This document shows, one piece after another, positions 1 to 11,117 of a DNA stretch of 64,000 nucleotides. The stretch is from Ovis canadensis (lineage: Eukaryota > Chordata > Mammalia > Artiodactyla > Bovidae). The stretch spans positions 17,408,501 through 17,472,500 of the forward strand of contig NC_091247.1 of NCBI RefSeq assembly GCF_042477335.2, written 5' to 3'. A model generated the notes under the pieces. It made no database searches, had not been told where the DNA came from, and saw only the letters and a list, made by a program, of their open reading frames with translations. Each line of letters opens with the position of its first letter. Within the stretch, counting starts at the first letter, position 1. The position numbers and the translations under genes are program-made.

Positions 1-474
1 GCATCTTGGGTCTCCTAATGTGAGCTAACTCAGAAGATGCATTCCTGAGCTCACAGCCGCTAGACTCATTTGTGCAAAGAGGAAAGTGTGGCCAAGTGGT
101 TTTATTACTTTTTCTTTTCTCCATTCATTTCCCTCTCCCAAACCATTCCTTAAACCACCTTACAGACTCACTTCCTCCCTCTTCTGACTACAATTTTGGG
201 GGGAGGAAACCAAGATCTGACAGAGTCGCTTTTGTGGTTTTTCTGTTCATTTTGTCATTTTCTCACTTGTTTAGAAAATAAATTTCCACCCACGCTGACA
301 CCTGTGCAAGGGGCCCCACCCTGAGACTCAGCAGGCGGCCAGAGCCAGCCTCTGAGCAAACATCCCTGAGAGGGAAGCACAGCCTGAATGTGTGAGAGTG
401 TGTGTCAGTGAGAGAGTGTGCAGGACAGAGAGTGACATGTGAGTGGTGTAGACTAATAGCTTGTGTTCAGACAT
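1..474. other. Unique sequence, no gene seen
   Basis: I recognise no gene or repeat here. A GT/GA-rich stretch at about 390-425 is low complexity. The short open frames lack any family resemblance. Confidence 0.5.
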
Positions 475-699
475 CTAGATCAAGATGCGTGCTCAGTTGC
501 TGAGTCACGTCTGACTCCGCCACCCCACGGACTGTAGCCGGCCAGGCTTCTCTGCCCAAGGAATTTTTCAGGCAAGGATACTGGAGAGGGTTGCCATTTC
601 CTCCTCCAGGGGATCTTCTGAATCCAGGGATCGAATCTCCTGCATTGGCAGGAGGATTCCTTACCACTAGTGCCACCTGGGGAGCCCCTAGATCAAGAT
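475..699 (-). mobile_element. Bov-tA SINE with 12-bp TSD
   Basis: This is the reverse complement of Bov-tA: a Bov-A body on the left and the tRNA-derived head (reads cacctggggagcccc) on the right. A perfect 12-bp target-site duplication, ctagatcaagat, lies at 475-486 and 688-699, so the inserted element is 487-687. Confidence 0.93.
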
Positions 700-959
700 A
701 GATGCCCCCAATATATTCAACATGCATCAACAGGAACCACACCATCAACTGCGGGAGATGTGCTCACATTTATGTGTATAAATGCAGATAGCTCCTTGTG
801 GACTACCAAAGAGTTTACATAGTTTTATTTTACCTCAAGAAGAGAATAAAATAAAGCATTTATTTTGCTTCCCATGGACCCTCTTCTACTAGCCTGCTTT
901 CCAACTAAGCTGGTAAAATGGGGCATGATGGTTTATGTTTGTATCCTGGCTTGGCAGAG

Positions 960-1150
960 TCAAAAGCTGACATGTAGAGTTTGAATGAGTCAAATCTGCA
1001 GCCAGGCTGCATCACTTCCTAACCATGGTGCCCTTGGGCACACTCCTTAACCTCTCCATGGCTCAGTTTCCTCCTCTCTGACACAAGGGGAAAATCTGTC
1101 TCTTGGAGATGTTTGTGTACTTTGAGGTACGCTGTGCAAATGGTAGTTAT
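960..1150 (+). repeat. MIR SINE remnant
   Basis: The segment follows the MIR core order: a tcacttcctaacc-like box, a 'ccttgggca...ccttaacctctc' core and a 'ctcagtttcctcctct' stretch. It is diverged, so the ends are approximate. Confidence 0.7.
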
Positions 1151-1669
1151 TCCTATGTGCTTGTGAGTGTGCCCTGTGTAACAAAACATAGTATTCATAA
1201 AACACTTGCAAGAACCCATCATCTTGGACTTTCTAAGTCACCTGGACTGCCCCTTGCAGTTCTCCGAGTCCTTTTCTAACTCTGTTACACCAAGGAGTGG
1301 GTTAACGCAGGCAGGTTGTACAGGGCAAGGGAGCACACGTGGTCGCGGCCATGAACACTGAGCAGCTCTGACTCTCGGGTTCTCACCCAAGATTCACTGC
1401 AAAATATGTATGAGCACCTTTTATAAGTCAGAAGCTAGAGAATGGTGTGCTTCTGGGTGAGAAAGGATGGCTTTTTGAAATGATGCTTCTTTAGGAGACA
1501 TGCATGGTGTTTGACAACAGGAATAAAGGATCTGACGATAAACAAGTTAAATCAGCTGTAGGCATCTGTTTCTTGGTTCTTTTGCGATTTTCTTCCTTCT
1601 TTATTTTTTGCATATAAAGCTCCAACTTTGTTAATGATGAAACATAGTATACTGAAGGGGAATTTTCTA
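1151..1669. other. Unique sequence, no gene seen
   Basis: About 520 bases of ordinary composition with no recognisable repeat, RNA gene or long open frame. Confidence 0.45.
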
Positions 1670-1790
1670 TCTTAATTCAACAAACTTTTGTAAGTGCCTT
1701 CTATGTGCCAGCCATGGGATTAGTCTCCCATTAACCATCAGTTGGATGGATTGTCTCTCCTCAAGTAAACTACAAGGTAGGAAGGAAGTT
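1670..1790 (-). repeat. Possible L2 3'-end remnant
   Basis: The motif 'attcaacaaacttttgtaag' followed by 'ctatgtgccagcc' resembles the antisense of the L2 terminus. It is short and old. Confidence 0.45.
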
Positions 1791-1861
1791 GCTGTGTTAG
1801 CTGTGATACAATGCAAAAGTGCTGTTAAAGATGTTATGAACCTGGGATAATTTTAACACAG

Positions 1862-2161
1862 AAGACGGAGGGACTGGTTCTATGTGTGCAAGTCAGGGAA
1901 GGAGCACAAGCAGGAGTATACTGAGTTAAGTTTCCAGATGAGAAGTTGTCTCTTTTCAAATGATAATTTGTGTGTCTATGGACAAACTGTCTGACCGTGA
2001 CGGAGTGATTCAGCACGATGTGTGCATGGATGGGAGAAGGCACACGGAGATGAAGCGGTCAAATGATAACCTGTGAATCTGTGCACAAACAGTGTGACTG
2101 TGAAAGGGTGATTCAGCATGATGTGTGTACGGAAGGTGCGAGAAGACACAGAGAGATCCAA
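1862..2161. repeat. Tandem repeat, about 103-bp unit
   Basis: Two good copies begin with tcaaatgata at 1956 and 2059, giving a period of 103. Both carry 'gtgattcagcacgatgtgtg'-type cores near 2006 and 2109. A third, more diverged partial copy (gacggaggg... core) is seen at about 1862-1915. No open frame is maintained and I do not recognise the unit as a known repeat. Confidence 0.75.
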
Positions 2162-3211
2162 CTGAGAGGGTGCCGGATAACAGACCACGGAGCATCTTGA
2201 GTACCATTTGAAAGGATGTGGGCATCATTTGTAGATAAAGGAGAGCCAGTTAAAGCTTTTAATGGAGAGGACTGTGATCACACTGCTGATAAAGCAAACA
2301 GCAAATGTATCATATGAGCGCCAGAGGTGTTTTCTTCAATTTAAACTCATTTAAAAAAAAAAGTCAACTCACTATCTCAGTGTCTCAGAGTTAGGTCACA
2401 GGATATAGAAAAAAAAAATCACTAAAACCCATTGTCTCAGGAGCCTTTCTTTCCAAATCTTGAGAGAATGGCTAAGGGAAGAGGGGATAGGTTTCCCAGG
2501 GACTTGTTGAGTTGGCACCAAACTCATCACCGATTTTTGTGAACAGTCATAAGGAGAATCACCTGGTTTCTTCGTGAGAACCACCGCTTCCTGCTTACAG
2601 CACAGGTATCCCGAGTGACAGCTTCCCACCTGTGTCTGTGATGCAGCCAAACCTCCCAGGCTGCAGGCACTTCCCTAGTTCCAGGTGGCCTCTCCCACAA
2701 CCTGGGTGGTGTCACCTTAACTTCAACTTGGTTCCCAGATCCCAGAGACAGAAGAACCTGTGCAGCCTGTGGTTGGTGAAATCAGACCCACAACCAGACC
2801 TCCTCCGGGAACAGGTCACCAACCTGGAATTCCAGGTGCCCGGTGTTTCCACAGCATAACACAGCAAACATTCTCAGGGTGTTAAGTTCTAAGGGGTTAA
2901 TGACTGCTTGGAACAACCACAGTGACTCAGCCTGTGTCTGCGTGTCTCACCACTCTCCTAATCCAGGATGGCTGTGACCTCCACGAGCTTACTATTAAGT
3001 CTAGAATGGTATCAACGTTTACCTAGCTAACTTTCTGTTTTGTCTAGTTAACTTTTAGCCTAAATATCATGAATACACATTTTTCAATCAGTTTTGGATT
3101 CTGAAAAACATTAAGAATGTTAATGTCACCCCATTTGTTTTCTCTCTCTGTGTCACTTCCCCAATTCTGGAACTCAGACCAATTTTTAAAAAGTTTAAAA
3201 TGAAAGAGGAC
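2162..3211. other. Unique sequence with short A-runs
   Basis: Short A-rich runs lie near 2350-2362 and 2408-2418. A 75-codon frame at 2632-2859 has no recognisable domain and no clear splice context. Nothing else can be supported. Confidence 0.45.
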
Positions 3212-3362
3212 TTTTTGTTTGTTTGCTTTGATCTATGAAGAGCTCAAATTTCAAAATTACTCTAACCTGTGTACAATTCACTTTGTACTTTTTGTTTGTT
3301 TTGATCTATAAAGGGCTCGAATTTCAAAATTACTCTAACATGTACACAATTCATTATGTACA
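3212..3362. repeat. 73-bp tandem duplication
   Basis: Two adjacent copies each run from a tttttgtttgtttt stretch through 'gatctat.aag.gctc.aatttcaaaattactctaac' to 'caattca.t.tgtac'. The gatctat anchor lies at 3230 and 3303, a shift of 73. Only a handful of differences separate the copies. Confidence 0.85.
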
Positions 3363-3589
3363 TTTCTTCATCTGTCTGTCTGTTTGGAAAAGACATGGTT
3401 TGCTTATACAGAAGCATCAGAGCTGGGTCACCTCAGTCTTTCGTCCAGGTGCTAACTAAAATGGCAATAAGAGAAGATGGAAAATGATCTCCTGGTGGCA
3501 GTGAAAACAATGCATTTTCAGACAAGAACATGAATATGACTCTATGTTGATGACCACTGTGTTCTTGGGGATGAGATTTCTTCACTTCA

Positions 3590-3833
3590 AGCTGCAGCAC
3601 TGGGCTTCTCTGGTAGTCCAGTTTACAAAGAATTTGCCTGCAACGCAGGAGACTTGGGTTCGATTCCTGGGTTGGGGAGATACCCTGGAGAAGGGAATGG
3701 CTATCCACTCCAGTATTCTTGCCTGGAGAATCCCATGGACAGAGGAGCCTGGTGGGCTACAAACCATGGGGCCGCAAAGAGTCAGACACGACTGAGTGCC
3801 TTCACTTTCACTTTCTTTCACAGCTGCAGCACT
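3590..3833 (+). mobile_element. Bov-tA SINE with 12-bp TSD
   Basis: The tRNA-derived head (gggcttctctggtagtc) is followed by the Bov-A body and a ttcactttcactttc tail. A perfect duplication agctgcagcact at 3590-3601 and 3822-3833 brackets it. Confidence 0.93.
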
Positions 3834-3857
3834 AGGTCCGTACGATGGAGCCAGAAT

Positions 3858-4060
3858 GGCCTGAGCATCTTCTGTGCATCAAATACTTTTCACAAGGCAG
3901 TAAACATCTCGTTTAATTTAGCTGCCCTAAAAATCTGCAGTGTGAGCTTTTCTCTCCCTCTTTTAAAGAAAAGCAGAGGCTCAGAGAGTAGGGAACTTAC
4001 CCGACATTGCATTTGTGAGCTAGGATTTGAACCTATATCCATCCGGCCCCAGAAGTCATA
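3858..4060 (-). repeat. MIR remnant
   Basis: Antisense MIR order is visible: a 'cagtaaacatctcgtttaat' region, then 'agcagaggctcagagag', then 'gagctaggatttgaacc' near the tRNA-derived end. Confidence 0.75.
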
Positions 4061-4488
4061 ATTTTCCACTTGCCTTTTTTCCTTGCAACCTCAGAGATAG
4101 CACTCCACATTTCAGGCAGACGTTTGGTTCTGACGACTCAGAGAAGTCAATCAGACTAATGGAAATAATTACAACAACAATGACCACCAAAGCAAACATA
4201 ACCAAGAAAGAACGATTCTGTTTAATACCTAAACTCCCCAAACACTCTCCCTTTCTTAGCAGAGAGGTCAAGACACATGCAATATGTTTTTGGTGCTGTG
4301 AAACTCCCATAGAATGGGAACAACTGATATCCACATAAATGACTCAGCTCAATTCATTTAGTCATTTGTTCATCCATCCATCCATGCCCTCACTGATTTT
4401 TATGCCTGGAGTTGTAGTAGGAAGTAAAAGGCATTGGACAAGTCTGGCCCCAGAGAGCTTGCAGAGAGGTAGAGGAGATATATATATA
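4061..4488. other. Unique sequence, no gene seen
   Basis: A 103-codon frame at 4027-4338 is open but has no recognisable domain and begins inside the MIR relic. I do not call it a gene. Confidence 0.4.
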
Positions 4489-4644
4489 GACTCTTTGCGA
4501 CCCCATGGACTGTGTATAGTCTATGGAATTCTCCAGGTCAGAATACTGGAGTGGGTAGCCTTTCCCTTCTCCAGGGGATCTTCCCAACCCAGGAACTGAA
4601 CCAGGGTCTCCTGCATTTTAGGCAGATTCTTTACCAACTGAGTG
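4489..4644 (-). mobile_element. Bov-tA SINE, truncated
   Basis: The Bov-A body and most of the tRNA-derived part are present in reverse orientation, from gactctttgcgacc to accaactgagtg. The copy sits between two tatatata tracts, at about 4479-4488 and 4645-4655, which may be its TSD. Confidence 0.88.
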
Positions 4645-5090
4645 ATATATATATAATAAATGTGAACCAGATGTCACCTGGGGTCACCAGTGCTCTTAAG
4701 ATCCAGAGATTCTGCCCAATTTCCCATCTCATATACTATGGAAATCCCTTTATTCCTCCCACGATCTCTGTAAATCCCTGGAAATGTATAGTTGTAATCA
4801 CTTCTGACTTCCATTTCTCATTTGGATGCTTATTCTTTTACATGTCCTGAACAGAAGACACACACATATCACACAGGCCTGACTGTTTGCAGAAAAACAA
4901 CACTTCTCACAGGACTCCCTTGGGGCTGCCCTCACAGCTGGAGCAGACTCTTCTTCAACAATAACTGAAAACTAGGGCTGAGTGTTAGATTCCTCTGTAG
5001 TTAGGATATTCTTCTTCCTTTTCTGCCATCTCCAGTTTGTTCCTAGAAATCACTCAGGAGCTTTGCACTTCTCTCTTCTTTCTTTTATCT
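4645..5090. other. Unique sequence, no gene seen
   Basis: No recognisable feature beyond short TA repeats beside the preceding SINE. Confidence 0.4.
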
Positions 5091-5380
5091 CCTACTGCTG
5101 CTGCTGCTGCTGCTGCTAAGTCGCTTCAGTCGTGTCCGACTCTGTGCGACCCCATAGACGGTAGCCCACCAGGCTCCTCCGTCTCTGGGATTCTCCAGGC
5201 AAGAACACTGGAATGGGTTGCCATGTCCTTCTCCAATGCATGAAAGTGAAGAGTGAAAGTGAAGTTGCTCAGTTGTGTCTGACTCTTAGCGACCCCATGG
5301 ACTGCAGCCCACCAGGCTCCTCCACCCATGGGATTTTCCAGGCAAGAGTACTGGAATGGGTCACCACTGCCTTCTCCAAA
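5091..5380 (-). mobile_element. Bov-A2 dimeric SINE
   Basis: Two Bov-A monomers in reverse orientation are joined by the gaaagtgaagagtgaaagtg linker at about 5243-5265. The 3' tail appears on the left as a (CTG)7 tract at 5095-5117, a potentially polymorphic trinucleotide repeat. Confidence 0.93.
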
Positions 5381-6975
5381 CTAGTGCCAAATTCCAGTTC
5401 ATGGTTTGTAAAAGGCTGATTTATCTGTCCTTTTCTTGTCCTTTCAGTTCATGTGCCAAGGGCCCTACCTGCTATTTCTAGGCATCTGATCAAAGTTTCT
5501 AACAAAAAGCATTCTTCATTAAACATATCTAGCTGAAGTCATACTATTTCTCACACCAAATGTGTAACACATTACAAAACTAATGATATATCTGACTGAT
5601 AGAAAAGAAAGAGGATGCTTTCAGAGCTGTATGAAAGAGGAATCAGAATAGACAAGATTCTGCAGGGGAAACACACAAAGAAACTAAATGGAGAGGCTTT
5701 AAGATAGCAATGCTGATTTCTAGTTTGCCCCACAATCTATTGCTTGTCACTAGGGGACCACTCCTAGGAGCCACTCAGGCCTCCAAGTTGATGGAGACTC
5801 TTCCTCAATCCAGAATCATAAAGCTGGGAAGAAAGAGCATGGCTAAGCACTCACTGGTTCCTAAAGTCACTACTGACCACTATTACTGATCACTACCACT
5901 GACCAACAGAATGCTCACCTTCCCTTCCCCAGGCCTTTAGTCCATGGGGAGGGAAGTGTCCTCCACTCCAGAGGGTCAGCAGATTACTAAAAATGACAGT
6001 ACGGTCCCCCACAATCTGACATTTGGCCACAAATACTAATTCCACTTCCCTTTTTGCTTGCAAATGCACTGATATCTTCCCCAAAGGAAATAGTTCCTTT
6101 TTCTCTAGAAAGTTATACACCGAAAAAAAAGAAAATAAAACCAAACCAAAACAAACCTTCCCTCCCTACAACCAATACAATAGTGATGGAAGAGGGGCTA
6201 CACAGATCCAACAGGCATTCTGAAACCCCACTGGCAGGCTTTGCTTTGTGAAGACCTTGTTCTACTCCTTGAACCATTGATCAGATGGTTCCTTGGTGCT
6301 ACCTTCTTTTTAATTATCCTACTTGGCCACATTGGAAGAGATCAACAGATAAAAATCTCTTAGGATTCAGTGGATAGCTTATTATCCTTCCTCCTCTCAA
6401 ACTGCTGGGGGCTTAAACTTAAGCCTTAAAGACCATGTTGTTTTGGTTCAGATTAGTGGTTATTTTGACAGTACAACTCTGAAAAATAATGTCAATTTCT
6501 TATCTACTTCATTTCAATATGCATACCCCAAATCACTTTTTGGACATGAGTTTTCTTCCCCTGTAGACTCAACAGCTTGTACTTTGAATCTAGCAGATTT
6601 CCATGGAAGATATATGTCCATTCTCTTTACCTGAATCATTTTGCCCAAGTGGAAGTAATTCAGTAAAATTTTACACAGTTTAACAAAGAGTATAATGACC
6701 ACTTGAATCTAATCCCTGTCACAAGGCTGCGTTCTAATCTACTTATGAGGCTCAAAGTTGGGAGACTAAGAATCTGTCCCCTCTGTCAACCCCTCAAGTT
6801 GTTGATTTATGAACTTGCCTCTTAATTTTATTCCTGCTTTTAAACTTGACAATTCTTTCCTGATCTCATCTCTTTCTCATGGAGATTCATCCAATACAGC
6901 CATCACCAACAAAACTCATGCCATCAAATCTGAATTCTCATTTACTTAGCTAAAGCTATGTATGATCTTATTGCT
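5381..6975. other. Unique sequence, no gene seen
   Basis: About 1.6 kb with only short A-rich runs (near 6120-6160). The small open frames overlap in several registers and show no family resemblance. Confidence 0.4.
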
Positions 6976-7184
6976 ATTGTTGCTGTCTCATTGCTAAGTT
7001 GTGTCTGGCTCTCTGTTGCCCCATGGATTATAGCCCACCAGACTCCTCTGTCTATGGGATTTCTCAGGCAAGAATACTGGAGTGGGTTGCCATTTTCTAC
7101 TCTGGGGATCTTCCTGACTCAAGTATTGAACCCTCATCACTTGGTAAGCAGATTCTTTACCACTGCCTCACCTGGGAAGCCCAG
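6976..7184 (-). mobile_element. Bov-tA SINE
   Basis: A full reverse-oriented Bov-tA, from the ctcattgctaagttgtgtctg end through the Bov-A body to the head 'cacctgggaagccc'. Its right half is part of the duplicated 116-bp segment described separately. Confidence 0.9.
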
Positions 7185-7210
7185 GTATGATATTAGTAAG
7201 AATATATTTG
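7095..7210 (+). repeat. 116-bp duplicated segment, copy 1
   Basis: This interval holds the right half of a Bov-tA plus 26 bases of adjoining non-SINE flank. It matches 8268-8383 base for base except two differences (cacttgg versus cacctgg, aatata versus aacata). Confidence 0.9.
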
Positions 7211-8267
7211 CTTTCCAAGTTACCATGCATGTATTTTTTCCTTAGTGTTTCACAGTAACAGAACAAGGATACCTATCCTTACAAACCTTGTTAAGAGTTT
7301 CTTAACTGCTCACTGCTCAGCTCTGAAGCCAGAGCCACATGTTCCGTTCATCATGGTTATCAGTGTCCCAGACTGACATGTATGGCACCCTCGGCACATG
7401 CTTTCGAGGTCTCAGGGAGGAAAGAAAGAGAGTGTGCTGAATAAAGTGTCAGCTCTAAAAGCTTCCCCTTGGAAGTGACACATGTCCGTTCCATTTATGC
7501 TTCATTGGTCAAAGCAAGTCACATGACTAAGCCATGAGATATTTTTATGGGGTGATGAAGGATGGAACTCTCGAGGGAGAAGGGGTAGATTCTTTTTTTA
7601 ACACAGAGGGAAAAATACTAGTAGAAAGAATTAGGGAAGACCTTTTGATGGAGATGATATTTAAACAGAAAAACAGTTTGGTGTTAGTATTTTATGTAAA
7701 GGACTCAACATATGTTACATAATGAGGACAGGAAACATGAACTTGGGACTCAGAGACAAAAGTCAGTGTGGAATGAAATTATGGAGCCGTGGTGTGGGGT
7801 GGGGGGTGGGGAGCGGTGCGGCGCGGGTAAATGTTGGCAAGGCCCAGATAATGATGAAATAACATATGTCCTTTAACAGAAGCACACAAAATCGTTATGG
7901 GAAGGGGGAGAAAATATTCCAATCTCAGGATGTTTGGAAGTTTCTTGGAGAAGTATGACAATGGATACTGATTAGAGTTTTTCAGATGAAAATTTATTTG
8001 GGAACTTTTGGAGTAAGGACTGGCATCCTCTCAAAAACAGCATGCCAAGAAGCCAAACCCAGCTGTCCCAGGGCATGAAAGGCATGCCAACAAAGTAATA
8101 ACTAACTCAAGAGGCTTGGCCATGGGTGGGGTGACCCAACTGAGCCTTGTGTCAACATATGGAAAGGATCACAAATGACTGGGTTTGCGTTGCTCATCAC
8201 AATTGTTTAGTATGGTTTTTAATCCATACCAGCAGGTTTCAAACAACAGAAGTAGATTCACTTTAAA
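7211..8267. other. Unique sequence with a G-rich tract
   Basis: The tract at 7792-7827 has runs GGGG, GGGGGG, GGGG and then gcggcgcggg, so it could form a G-quadruplex. No gene is recognised; the 62-codon frame at 7534-7722 is unsupported. Confidence 0.5.
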
Positions 8268-8383
8268 TTCTACTCTGGGGATCTTCCTGACTCAAGTATT
8301 GAACCCTCATCACCTGGTAAGCAGATTCTTTACCACTGCCTCACCTGGGAAGCCCAGGTATGATATTAGTAAGAACATATTTG
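8268..8383 (+). repeat. 116-bp duplicated segment, copy 2
   Basis: This starts abruptly inside the Bov-tA body (ttctactctgggg) and ends in the same non-SINE flank as copy 1 (tgatattagtaag). It is therefore a copy of the genomic locus, not an independent SINE insertion. Just downstream, agaacat/agcatat motifs recur at 8372-8412. Confidence 0.9.
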
Positions 8384-9007
8384 AGAGCATATTTAAGAAC
8401 ATTTTTGAGAACATAGTCTCAAAACACTTGATACTAAATCCTGGCAATAAAATTTCTTCCAGTAGTGTATCTCCATATATTTTTGTTATTGAAATCTCTA
8501 CCATCACATGTACCCTCATAATCATTAAAATTGGAAAAAAAAAGGCTTATGAACCCCTATATTCCTACCACTGACCTATTTGTGCACCATTTTCTCTTTA
8601 TGCATAAAAACTAAACAGGATGTCATGTTTATCCTCTTATCATATGTCAGTCCTACCCACCCTTGAATTCCATCCTCACTCAATTTGCCAAGAGCTTCAT
8701 TTTTAAGAAGTCTCTTTCTCTCTCCCACCTCATTCATCTCTTTTTCCAATGCATCATTCTAATCAATTAGACATTATCCTAGAATTTTCCATCTTTGACC
8801 TCATAGCACCTCTTGGTTAACAGACTATTTTTCTACTTCCTTTTCAGGTTTCTTGAGGGTTCTCTACAAAGCGCTCTTCATTTTCTCTACTCTCATCCAT
8901 TATTTTTTTTTCAAACTGTGAATAAAAAATTTCTATGAGGAATAAGAAGAAAATAAATGAGAATAAAAATATAATTATAAAATAACAACTAGCTGGCACT
9001 AAATCCG
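8384..9007. other. AT-rich sequence, no gene seen
   Basis: The pyrimidine-rich 8690-8900 part may be an old repeat, but I cannot name it. No gene is supported. Confidence 0.4.
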
Positions 9008-9094
9008 GGAGTTGGTGATGGACAGGCAGGCCTGGCATGCTGCAATTCATGGGGTCGCAAAGAGTCAGACAGGACTGAGCGACTGAACTGAATT
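9008..9094 (+). mobile_element. BovB LINE 3'-end fragment
   Basis: This carries the terminal BovB sequence: 'gggagttggtgatggacagg', 'ggcctggcatgctgcaattc' and the end 'ctgagcgactgaactgaatt'. Only the last 90 or so bases are present. Confidence 0.88.
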
Positions 9095-9186
9095 GAAAAC
9101 ATCGTATAGGAAGGAGATTATTTCCTTATGGACTTGGAGGAATGCTTTGTAGTAGAGTGATCAATTGATCTCAACCATTTTTAACA

Positions 9187-9268
9187 TACTGGGTTCTGGC
9201 AAAAAAAAGTTTGTTTGGGTTTTCCATGTTAACCAAAAACCCAAATGAACTTTTCAGCCAACTCAATA
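9187..9268. mobile_element. Palindromic mariner-type MITE
   Basis: The left arm (tactgggttctggc... aagtttgtttgggtttt) and right arm (aaaacccaaatgaactttt... ccaactcaata) are imperfect inverted repeats about 35 bases long around a 10-base centre. TA occurs at both ends, as expected of Tc1/mariner insertion. The arms match the termini of ruminant mariner elements as I recall them. Confidence 0.8.
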
Positions 9269-9574
9269 ATTTGGGGGCTTCTTGCCCCAGTTATCCTCGA
9301 AATCTGCACTTGTCAGTCCTCAGTGAATTCCATGCCTTCCAAGTCATTCTTTTTTGCCTCCTTTGCCAATTACTTTCATTCTACAATGAAAGAAGCTTCT
9401 CCATTCACAGAATCATTTTTTTCCTTATTTCCTTATACCTATTTCTAAGATGACTACACCAACTCTTACATTTTCTGAATTGATATAAATATACGTTCAT
9501 CAATTATGCATCCAAAATATGTTCTGAATCTGTTCTCCCCGTACCACTTCATACATGTTAATCCAGGTTCCTGT
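9269..9574. other. Unique pyrimidine-rich sequence
   Basis: Nothing recognisable. Confidence 0.35.
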
Positions 9575-10300
9575 TAGGTTTCACTCAGATTATTGCAACA
9601 GCCTCTCCACAGAGTTCCTAACTCACTCTTGTCTGATTCATTCTCCAGGCAGCGGTAAAAATAATGTTTTTATTGATAGCAGCCATCATGTTACTGTCCT
9701 GCTTAAATCCTTCCAAGGTTTCCTTCCTCTTGTTAACCACTGCCCATCTTACTGTGACCTACAGTGTGGGCAGGGCCTGGCGCTTGCCTATCTCATTAAC
9801 CCCACCTACTGCCTCACACCTATCTGATAACAACTCTCCAGCCACACTAGCTATCTTTCTGAACCTCAGACACATTGAGCTGGTTTTTTTCGTTTGTTTG
9901 TTTTGTTTTGTTTTTTAATTTCCTTCCTCTGGGCTGTTATGTATGACTTGAAGGATTTTGTCTGCTGGTCATTTAGCTACTTCTACCATTAATAGTTTGG
10001 CTTTCAGTTTAAATGCATCTTCCTTGAGGAAGATTTCCCTACCCATCTCATCTAAAACAGGTTCCTGTTCATTATTTTCTTTAGCTATTGTAAAAAATTC
10101 ATTGTACTTGATGCAACCTGATAAGGCTTTTATTCAATTGACCTTTATTTACTAAATTTGTTTCTGCATAGTTTTGTTCTTTTAGTCTCCTCTAAGACAT
10201 ACACCCTGAAAGGGCAGAAACTATGTGTCCTTTTCACCATTTTATCTTCAGTGATGAGGACATGACCTGGGACACAATAAATATTTGTTGAATAAATGAA
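9575..10300 (+). repeat. L2 LINE 3' end
   Basis: The order of L2 landmarks is preserved: 'ttgcaacagcctctccacag', 'ctgcttaaatccttccaagg', 'gtgggcagggcctggcgctt', 'cagccacactagc' and the terminus 'acaataaatatttgttgaat'. A T-rich expansion sits near 9880-9917. Confidence 0.8.
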
Positions 10301-10394
10301 ATCTAGGAGCATGTTCTCAGGCTCTGTGTTGTTCCTGTTTTACCATCTGTGCCAATCAAATTAAGCTGCTAGAGTAATTTTAAGTTTTTGAAAC

Positions 10395-10680
10395 ACATTG
10401 ACTTTGCTAAGTCACTTCAGTCATGTCCGACTCTGTGCGACCCCATAGACAGCAGCCCACCAGGCTCCCACATCCCTGGGATTCTCCAGGCAAGAACACT
10501 GGAGTGGGTTGCCATTTCCTTCTCCAGTGCATGAAAGTGAAAAGTGAAAGTGAAGTCGCTCAGTCGTGCCCGACTCTTAGCGACCCCATGGACTGCAGTC
10601 TAACAGGCTCCTCCATCCTTGAGATTTTCCAGGCAAGAGTACTGGAGTGGGGTGCCATTGCCTTCTCTGACATTGACTTT
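10395..10680 (-). mobile_element. Bov-A2 dimeric SINE with 11-bp TSD
   Basis: Reverse-oriented dimer with the gaaagtgaaaagtgaaagtg linker at about 10534-10554. A perfect duplication acattgacttt occurs at 10395-10405 and 10670-10680. Confidence 0.94.
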
Positions 10681-10913
10681 AGGTGCTACAAAAATATGAT
10701 GATTTCTGTTCCATTACTATTTGGTCTCTCATCCTGCTTTAGAGTTTATCTGAAAAACTGAAATGAATCACATACCATCAAAACAGGTGCCTCAAATCAA
10801 TAACAGTTTCTACCAACTCTCTGTGATACTCAACATAGTAAAGAAGACTTCTATTTATCATGGCAGATGTTTCTCTCATTTCATTAAAATATATTGAAAA
10901 AGAAAATAGTGAA

Positions 10914-11117
10914 AATGTTAGTCCCTCAGTTTTGTCCTACTCTTTGCAACCCCATGAATTACAGCCCACCAGGCTCCTCTCTCCATGGGATTCTCCAGGC
11001 AAGAATACTGAAGTGTGTAGCCATTCCCTTTTCCAGGGGATCTTCCCGACCCAGGAATTAAAACTGGGTCTCCTGCCTTGCAGGCAGATTCATTACATCT
11101 GAGCCACCAGGGAAGCC
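10914..11117 (-). mobile_element. Bov-tA SINE
   Basis: The Bov-A body and tRNA-derived head (gagccaccagggaagcccc at 11100-11118) are in reverse orientation. I could not identify a clean TSD. Confidence 0.9.

Noticed and set aside
7330-7520. Possible repeat around the 'gcttccccttggaagtgaca' motif
   Set aside because: It feels familiar as a mammalian interspersed repeat but I could not place it in a family, so it is left as unique sequence.
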